Below are positions 57,719 to 64,000 of a stretch of 64,000 bases of DNA, one piece after another. Each line of letters opens with the position of its first letter. Within the stretch, counting starts at the first letter, position 1. The notes beneath the pieces are model-generated. The model was not told where the DNA came from, did not search any database, and saw only the letters and a program-made list of their open reading frames with translations. The position numbers and the translations under genes are program-made. The DNA is from Viola odorata (taxonomy: Eukaryota; Streptophyta; Magnoliopsida; Malpighiales; Violaceae), in assembly GCA_963691705.1 (NCBI GenBank), contig OY829539.1, positions 54,100,327-54,164,326 on the forward strand, given 5' to 3'.

Positions 57719-58151
57719 ACCCTAGTAATCAAACGAAACGGCGGATGCCACAGTCGTTGTGTGGAAGCGACATGAGAAACAGACTCAAGCAATGAGTACA
57801 ATTCTAGAAAAGCGCTACAACACCTCGATCCAGGTAAAATTCTCAAGCACGTTAGCCCATAGCGCCAGAAGAAATGGACACGTGTGCCTGCACAATCACG
57901 ACTTTTCTAATGAAAGGATAGCAAGCATTAAATGCTCTGAAAAGCAGGTACCATCTCTTGGAAAAAGCAAAAGCGATATCGCAAGAAAGGAGATAACGCA
58001 AAGGGGCGTTAATGAAAAAAGGCAGCTTCGAAAAGGCGGAATAAAAATCAAATAGCAGTAAAATATGAATATTGTCGCAGAACGAGGCGTTATTACAAGA
58101 CAAAGAAACAAATAAGCAGAAAAATTTTCTAAATGGAACAACTTCGATTAA
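57719..58151. other. Spacer between antisense genes B and A
   Basis: Promoter region of gene A and downstream region of gene B. No ORF is supported; the ~80-residue minus-strand frames here are Ile/Phe/Leu-rich noise. Confidence 0.5.
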
Positions 58152-60461
58152 TCATGGGCCCTCGCAGACATCGCAGTCCCCATTCCTAGAAAGAAGATCT
58201 CCCTTAACTACGCCTAGAGTCTTCATCCTCTTGGAAGCATAATCGGCCAGCACTGACGAATTAACGGTTCCCTGGCGATGGAGACTCATAAATTCAGCAA
58301 TACAAATTTCCACGGTCTTGTTCTTACACCAGGCTATCCTTGAAGGTACTTTGGCCAAATCCGCATCGCGAGACGCTATCTCTTCGCGAAGGAAGATATT
58401 CTTTTTGTCAGCCGCCACCAATTCCGCCTCCAGAAGCTCTATCTTAGCCTTCCCTTTTGATTTTTCTCGAGCAAGCTCAGCACGACAGTCGTCCAACTCC
58501 GCCCGGTTTCGCTCCTGAAGCTGCGACAGCTCCGTTACCTTCCCTAAGGCAGCATGTAGTTCTGCCTTCAAATCGAGAGATGGCCGAACCTTGTCACGCT
58601 GATCTTCGAAAAAGTAATTTAGCTCGCGGAAACTGGCCAGCATGTCAGTCAGAAGGCGTGAATGTCGTACTTCAGGAGGATGCCACAGGAACTCTTCTTT
58701 GTCCTTCAAAGAAGTAAACATTTGCCCCACTATTGGGCCCACTAGCTCTTCTCGCGATAGCGGGTCTGATATCCCTAAAGCACGAAGGTCGTCGGTACCA
58801 AGGGAAGACAAGTCCAGCTGATGTGTGGTGGGGCCTTGAAGGCCTTGAAGGGAAAGATTGGTGATATAAGGAGGAGAACAACTTTCTACGGAATCACCAA
58901 TGCCCGAAATCGAAGAAAGAAACACAGGCTGAGGTTTCTGTGGGGAAGGATTAGGAGGAGCAATCGGATTTGAAGCCGGTAAGATCACATCAGGAATAAA
59001 AGAATGAATCGGAGAGCTAGGACCGCCAGAAACCAAGAGAGAGCCCGCCGCTGCCGAAGCCTCGTTAACTTTGGGAGGAATGGCAGAGGCCACCTTGACA
59101 ACTTCCGTCCCTGGCAAGGGATCCGAAACGCGTGAAGCGTTAACTCCCTCGGTAGGAACCGCGTTAACTTCCTCCGTAGGAGGAATTGGTGGGTCAGATT
59201 TCTCTTTACGAACTCTCTTTACGAGACGCTCTGTCTTGGCGGCGATCTCTTCTCTATCATCCTCGGTTGACTCCGCTGCGGGTTCACTTTTTCTCTACCT
59301 AAGTTTCATCTGTTGGGCAAGAGTGGCATGACGCAGCTCGAAATCAGTATCCATGCTTTCGCTACCACTATCAACCTCTTCAATCACGGGATTACTTGGG
59401 GCCACTCCCTTACCGCGAGACGGTAGCCAATTCTCAAGGAAACGGGAAGGTCGAGCAGATGTATTGCGTGTCGCGACGGTTTTGTTTCTCCTTTCTCGCG
59501 GCGGAATAGGCGGACGACTAGAGCCTTCAGGTGGAGGAGAATGAGGTAATGTCTGAAGCGGCACCACGTTCAGAGGAGCGTCACTTTCCCCGAAGGATCG
59601 ACCCTCAGCGTTACCTGCCGATAAAATATTTCAACATGACAAGAAAATCGAAGCGATAAGGCGATAAAAGAAAAAACTCACCAACGACACACTCTGACAA
59701 AGGCCTGAACCGAGCGAATTCCCGAATGTGGAAAGGCCCTTCTATTTCTAACAAGGCGTTAACATTAGACACATCCATACTAGACAGCACATCTGGTTCT
59801 CGCCAAGCGGCACTGGTAATCTCTCGGTTGACACCACCGCACCAATATCGAGAGAGCAAGCGAAGGGTGAAGAAGCCATTTTTCTAGTTGTCCACGTTCT
59901 CTTCGAAACCTTGAAAATTCCGCCAGAAGAACCGAACAAGAGCACCATTCCATCTCGGGGTAATATCCACTAGGCAGCCACGACACCTCAAGGTGAAAAA
60001 TGTACGGAACAGATCGAGCGATGGAGCGAAAATGCGCTTCATCTCACACGAACGAAGAAAGGCGTAAAACCCACACCAGGAAGGTGGAGTTATTTGAACG
60101 GGATTGAGATCGTAATGGTTTAGCAGTTTCATCAGAGAAGTATGAAGTGGGAAATGAAATCCGTCGGTAAACATCTTGAAATAAACCAACCGAAACGTCC
60201 CCCACATGGCATCAGTGAGCCGAGTATCCTTCAAAGGGACAAAAGGGCGATATCCCGTGGGAAAAGTGATACCGTTCTCCTCTAATTCAGCCCTCAAAAC
60301 CTCATTTCAATCAAAAAAACTACGAGCTCTCCTAACTTCGGGATCTAGGGGATTTTTGATAATTGCAGGAGGTCTATCACGAGATATAATGAACTGGAAA
60401 AGTAAAGCTATGGCGATAGAGAAACAAAATACCTGGAACAGAGAGCTAGTGAACCGGTCAT
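58152..60461 (-). pseudogene. Antisense gene B: paralogue of gene A, with three stops
   Basis: Predicted exons are 60461-60433, 60373-59682 and 59614-58152 (introns 59 and 67 bp, GT-AG). The joined frame is 727 codons plus stop, with TGA 60307-60309, TAG 59884-59886 and TAG 59295-59297 inside. The Transposase_28-like domain is clear (GITFPTGYRPFVPLKDTRL, LPLHTSLMKLLNHYDLNPVQ, PPSWCGFYAFLRSCEMKRI). Like gene A it has a Ser/Pro-rich middle and a C-terminal coiled coil. The last intron lies at coding base 721, phase 1; the first intron of gene A lies at base 712, phase 1. The first tiny exon is the least certain part. TAG 59884 probably replaces Trp (KNGFF follows). Confidence 0.72.
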
Positions 60462-60574
60462 CGGCACCGGTGAGCAATCATAGTAAACCGCTCGAGAAGA
60501 AAAAAGCACAGAAGAGAGAGAATGCGAAGAATTTCGAAATATTAGCAAAAGTACCAAAAGAGAAGAGCAGACTC

Positions 60575-60583
60575 CTTATAAAG
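60575..60583 (-). promoter_or_regulatory. TATA-like box of antisense gene B
   Basis: ACCTTTATAAGGAG on the minus strand, ~115 bp before the proposed ATG at 60461. Confidence 0.5.
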
Positions 60584-60850
60584 GTAAAACCCAAAGAAGA
60601 AGCGGCCTGTGAAAATAAAATACGTGCAGAGTGGGAAAGGACGCGTGGGCAGTCATCAATGTCTCTTAGGAAAAGACAGTTACGGATTAAAAATCGAAAG
60701 GCGGTTGCATCCAGCGAAAGGCACATTTCCGCGATAATCTTGGAAACACGAAGGGAGAAAAGCGGCAGGAGAGCAAAAAGAAAATAAAGCGTCATTTTAT
60801 TATTTGGGAAAAGCCATACGCCATCTACAAAGGAGGCACGATATGCCCAA

Positions 60851-61282
60851 CTATTCGCCGTCAGACCAGGAGACGCCATAGCAGTAGACCACGTCATCAT
60901 CATCCTCACCTAAAAGCGATGGATCCTCACCAGCGAAAGGGAAAGGTTTCTCAACCCTCTCCCCCGTGCGAACAGATGATTGATCTGACCCCTCCTTGAC
61001 AGCTAGCGATACCGTTTCAACAACTGAACAGGCAGAGGGAGCCCATTGTGGCGACTCACTAGGAAGGAAGGACGTATCTTTCCCCTTCGTGGAGAAAGAG
61101 GTAAGAGAATCAAAGAACGATCTAGATGCCTCCGCAGCATTTTTCCTCCGCCTCTTGCGACACCGACGACGAACAAGCGTCCTCCAAGGAGGCGACGGAG
61201 GAGGATTGTCCGAATCGGGAGAAGTCGGAGGAGTTGGTGGAGAATCTCGTGCGAATGTATCTAAAAAATGAGAATCAGCCAT
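60851..61282 (-). CDS. Antisense gene C: 143-residue Ser/Pro-rich protein, unknown
   Basis: Intact single-exon ORF. The N-terminus is Pro/Ser/Asp-rich, residues ~34-48 are strongly basic (VRRRCRKRRRKN, a likely nuclear signal) and the C-terminus is acidic (LLGEDDDDVV). An AT-rich possible TATA (CTATTTAAG) lies ~75 bp upstream. It resembles no family I know. Its position between genes B and D, on the same strand, suggests it belongs to the antisense set. Confidence 0.55.
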   Translation of the reverse strand: MADSHFLDTFARDSPPTPPTSPDSDNPPPSPPWRTLVRRRCRKRRRKNAAEASRSFFDSLTSFSTKGKDTSFLPSESPQWAPSACSVVETVSLAVKEGSDQSSVRTGERVEKPFPFAGEDPSLLGEDDDDVVYCYGVSWSDGE

Positions 61283-61770
61283 GAGATCACAGATTACTTA
61301 TCAAAGGAAAAAATGAACGAGGAGGTGAATAAAAACAAGGGAAAGAAGATCCCCTTAAATAGCTAGAAAATCGGAAAAAAGGGATCTTCGGTTTTCCAAC
61401 CAAACCCTTGAGGGTAGACACGTGTACAGCCTGGGGTGTAAATATGGATTTGTAGTCACGACTGTTGAACTTTCACATGAATCAAGGAAAACCGCAAAAT
61501 CGCCCATTCAGTTGCCAGGACAATGGCGGCGTAGATTTAATGTAGAACAACCATCCAGAAAACTACCCAGTGGCTGAGTCGTTTTCAGATTGGGCCAAGA
61601 ATATCCCCCATGAAAAAAAAAATTTTTAAAAATTAAAAATAAAGGGCGTATTAAAGAAGAAGAACAGTTGCGAAGTGGCATAATAGAAACAGTTTATTTA
61701 TTATGGCCTAATGGCCGGGAAAGTACAGTTACATAACACGGGGAAAAGGAAAAAAGGGGAGCCACCGCTA

Positions 61771-62148
61771 TCAGGCATCAGAGCCGGCGTCATCGGGTAT
61801 TTCGGGAATGTCTCTCAGTGAGTCCATGACCAGAATTAGATCATGGGAGGTGTCTCTCATCTCCTTCAAGTAGCACCCTAGCATATCCTTACGCTGCTGC
61901 AGCATAGCGATCACCACCTGAATCCAAGCGATGGAGGTGGCCAACTTCGACACGCTCTCCAAAGGACTGAAATCCTCCAGAGACGTGGCTCCCAGCCTGG
62001 AATGGAGTGGGGTTAACATCCCTTGTAGCTCCAGGATGTCCTCAGAAGTCTTGACCAGCATGTTCTCCAGGAACCCGACGTCACCATCATTGAGATTCTT
62101 GAGAGAATGGCCCTTGGAAAGGAGAAAGTTTTTAGTCAAATGATCCAT
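61771..62148 (-). CDS. Antisense gene D: 125-residue helical protein, unknown
   Basis: Intact ORF starting MDHLTKNFLLSKGHSLKNL. Leu-rich with heptad-like spacing (FLENMLVKTSEDILELQGML, then a segment like ATSIAWIQVVIAMLQQRKDML) and an acidic C-terminus ending DDAGSDA. Likely a helical bundle or coiled coil. A TATAAAT box at 62199-62204 lies ~50 bp upstream, the clearest promoter of the set. No recognised domain. Confidence 0.6.
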   Translation of the reverse strand: MDHLTKNFLLSKGHSLKNLNDGDVGFLENMLVKTSEDILELQGMLTPLHSRLGATSLEDFSPLESVSKLATSIAWIQVVIAMLQQRKDMLGCYLKEMRDTSHDLILVMDSLRDIPEIPDDAGSDA

Positions 62149-62198
62149 GATGCAAGTTGCCAGAGATAAGGAAAACGTGGGTGGATGAAGCTCCCCGA

Positions 62199-62204
62199 TT
62201 TATA
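62199..62204 (-). promoter_or_regulatory. TATA box of antisense gene D
   Basis: CCCTATAAATCGGG on the minus strand, ~50 bp upstream of the ATG at 62148. Confidence 0.65.
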
Positions 62205-62440
62205 GGGTCCAAGAAGGGGGGGCCATGGAAAAGAAAAAGGAGGTCCTCAAAAGGCGAGCCGTCCCGTCACCCTTAAGGACTGATAAGCCGGAAGCAGAAG
62301 TAAAGGTCGGTGTTCGTATACTATCCGCGATACAGATGTTCGAAGTGGTGCGAGATAGCGTCTGGAAAAATGCCAAAAGGCACGATATTACGGGTAGTCA
62401 TGACGAACAAGCCATATGGTTACCGGTATCCACAGTGTAA

Positions 62441-62565
62441 GGCCGCGTTGGTGTCGCAGGTAGCCCTAGATGCATAAAACCTCGTCGACATCGTAGGCAT
62501 CTGGTGGTATAAAGTCGCGCTAATCGTAGGCAGCCGATGGCGTAAAACCGCGTTGATATCGTTGT
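62441..62565. repeat. Short tandem repeat near the 3' LTR, ~36-bp unit
   Basis: About 3.5 degenerate units built on AAAACCGCGTTGATATCG / TCGTAGGCAGCCGATGGCGT-type words. Non-coding. Confidence 0.6.
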
Positions 62566-63137
62566 TTCCTTAAGCGGAAAAGAAAGACAGGGCCCGCGTG
62601 ACCTCAAATCCCTGTAAGTACAAAGTTTGCTAACTTCTCCATAAGTACCTATCTCCTCTATGTGTTTGTAGTACACTTGGAAAGAGGATGAACCCGGAAC
62701 GTGTGAGCCCACGGCATGACTTGATTCCAGTCCTTGACGGCGTCGCAAGTGGCCCGTCAGCAGCTCTCCTACGACACGAGTAAAGTTGCGACTTCATAAG
62801 CCCTGCTAAGAGGCCAAACAGAATAACATCGCTGGGCAAAAGCAATGCCCTCGTAATTACGAAGTGTAATAGCGACGTCTCTCGTGAATCTCTTGACGCC
62901 TCACGAGAACAGGCCTCTAGACGAGAATGAAAGACGGAAGCAGCTCATTCGGCGGAAAGCTTCAGATTTAAAATCCAGCTCATCACTTAAATCGATCAGC
63001 GTCGGGCAATTGAAGAAGTTCGAAGGTCCTGCGAACATATCGCCTCATGAAAGAGCGAACCCTCACCTAAGATTCCAGACGTGGACCGGGAATGACAGCC
63101 CTTGGTAAACACTCGGGCTCGTTTTCATTTGGGCTTA
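62566..63137. other. Non-coding region before the 3' LTR
   Basis: No ORF supported. The bases directly before the LTR (CGTTTTCATTTGGGCTTA) are not purine-rich, so an obvious polypurine tract is missing at the expected place. Confidence 0.6.
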
Positions 63138-63660
63138 TGATAACAATCAAGACAACCCTAACGGTGTTACTACACTTACGGCTCCTGTCGGACGGATTCA
63201 CATAAGTCCCGTAATATCTCTTCATATCGCCCGGAGATCAGCAAAGGATTCCTAGGATGGTCGACATCAGCGGAGGGGGGGACTCACGCGTCTCTATACG
63301 CACGACACCATCCCAGCCTAGGGATCCCCGAGGTTATCGCTCCCGGCACCCCTGTCAGATATCGCTCATGACGTCACCTACTGGTATCGCTCGTGACGTC
63401 ATCGTCAGACATCGCCTGGACTGTTATCGCCAGGTATCGCCATCAAAACCTATAAATACCCCTACTTTTCAAACAGAAGGTAAGATCGAGATTATCTAGC
63501 AGAACCTCTAGTTAATTCATACCCCCGAACTGACTTAAGCATCGGAGTATCTACGCCGGAGCTCCCCCTCCGGCGCTTTGCAGGTACACCCGACACCGAT
63601 CGCCGCCGTTCCGATCAGACACGACACTAAGTCTTATCAAATTGACATTGAATCTTATCA
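63138..63660 (+). repeat. 3' LTR of the Tat-like element
   Basis: 523 bp, TGATAACAATC to CTTATCA. TATAAATA at 63451-63458 and an intact GC hairpin at 63554-63575 (CGCCGGAG/CTCCGGCG) followed by TTGCAGGTACA. Confidence 0.95.
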
Positions 63661-64000
63661 GTCGTGAGGATGTGCAAGGGGACGAATATCAGAGCGCCTT
63701 GACCACTGTCCCGGCTGACTTCAACAACCACAAGGCCCTTCGGGAGCTCACAGGAAACCCCAACGCCAAGTTTGATTCTCACCTCACCAAAGCCCATGGC
63801 ATTCGAGACCCTGCACTCCGGATTTTGCAACGTTTCCTGTCCCTTGCCCTCGCGGGTAAATTCGGGACCTCAGGACAACTTGCTCAATCCGAGCTATTTT
63901 TCCTTTGGGCCATGTATCACAAGAAGCGGGTCAACCTTGGTTATTGGATCGCTATCTCCGCCCACAACGTCGCGAATGCCCCCCAGGGCCGTTCTCATGT
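63661..64000 (+). pseudogene. Third ORF of the plus-strand Athila-like element, 3' part (partial)
   Basis: Continues the frame from 46640: after one GTCGT copy is discounted, the protein runs on through GIRDPALRILQRFLSLAL and HKKRVNLGYWIAIS, matching the minus-strand relative. The end lies past the window. Confidence 0.85.

Larger units (their letters stand above)
46641..63660 (+). mobile_element. 17-kb Tat-like Gypsy element with antisense genes
   Basis: Flanked by GTCGT (46636-46640 and 63661-63665). LTR ends are TGATAACAATCAAGACAACC and CTTATCA; the 5' LTR is 1478 bp because of an insert, the 3' LTR is 523 bp. Sense gag-pol with two RNase H domains places it in the Tat group. Between pol and the 3' LTR lie ~9 kb holding four minus-strand genes. 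The comparable parts of the two LTRs differ at about 10 positions by eye, mostly transitions, so the insertion is relatively recent. Confidence 0.95.
37531..64000 (+). mobile_element. Plus-strand Athila-like element, continuing past the window
   Basis: 5' LTR (37531-39178), tRNA-Asp-type primer site (39182-39199), gag (39233-40653), pol (to 44655), spacer and third ORF (from 45360). The third ORF is split by the 17-kb Tat-like element at 46641-63660 and resumes at 63661. The 3' LTR is outside the window. All ORFs carry stops or frameshifts. Confidence 0.9.

Noticed and set aside
60206..60787. 193-residue basic plus-strand ORF
   Set aside because: Overlaps the promoter and first exons of antisense gene B; composition reflects A/G-rich DNA and no domain is seen.
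60478..60909. 143-residue minus-strand Leu/Phe-rich ORF
   Set aside because: Spans the end of gene C and the TATA region of gene B; hydrophobic low-complexity, most likely leader or intergenic DNA.
1..64000. CRISPR arrays, operons, rRNA or tRNA genes
   Set aside because: None seen. The tRNA-like words at 39182 and 48121 are primer binding sites, and the tandem repeats lack CRISPR spacing.

Overview
This is a nuclear fragment of a plant genome, most likely a eudicot. It carries spliced family-1 glycosyltransferases, a class I cytosolic small heat-shock protein gene, and plant lineages of Ty3/Gypsy elements (Athila-like, Tat-like, Reina-like), Mutator-like (MULE), hAT and Stowaway DNA elements. 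About 80% of the window is transposon-derived. The species cannot be named from the sequence alone.

Region 1 (1-7.5 kb): an LTR-like flank read on the minus strand holds a 3.37-kb solo LTR (524-3895, target duplication GAAAA). Next comes a 1.39-kb direct tandem duplication (4431-7467); its second copy holds a Stowaway MITE and its first copy keeps the empty site. Both copies contain a relic of the small heat-shock gene promoter.

Region 2 (7.5-18.3 kb): the host gene island, all on the minus strand. It has UGT gene 1 (two exons, intact), the sHSP gene with a perfect four-unit heat-shock element, and UGT gene 2 (same structure, one nonsense codon). Between them are a TIR element with a MULE nested in it (1758 bp, arms of about 650 bp, 10-bp target duplication) and an 833-bp hAT element with an 8-bp duplication.

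Region 3 (18.3-22 kb): a duplicated copy of the hAT right end, a decayed Reina-like Gypsy fragment, and a short UGT exon fragment.

Region 4 (22.0-28.7 kb): a 6.6-kb MuDR-type MULE with TIRs of about 540 bp. It carries a GRF zinc-finger/transmembrane gene, an arabinogalactan-peptide gene and a decayed mudrA transposase gene. A 551-bp Tat-type solo LTR follows at 28940-29490.

Region 5 (29.8-64 kb): a stack of nested elements. A minus-strand Athila-like element is interrupted at 36977 by an LTR related to the 524-3895 solo LTR. That LTR is interrupted at 37530 by a plus-strand Athila-like element, whose third ORF is interrupted at 46640 by a 17-kb Tat-like element (target duplication GTCGT). 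The 5' LTR of the Tat-like element carries a further insert of about 955 bp.

The Tat-like element is the most unusual object here. Downstream of its sense gag-pol lie four genes on the opposite strand. Three have TATA-like boxes at plausible distances and the fourth has a weaker AT-rich candidate. Two of the four are three-exon paralogues with an intron in the same place and phase.

Most element ORFs carry a few in-frame stops, several of which look like TGG to TAG/TGA changes, so most copies are probably silenced and decaying. Only UGT1 and the sHSP gene look like intact host genes; the AG-peptide and GRF genes are intact but lie inside a transposon.
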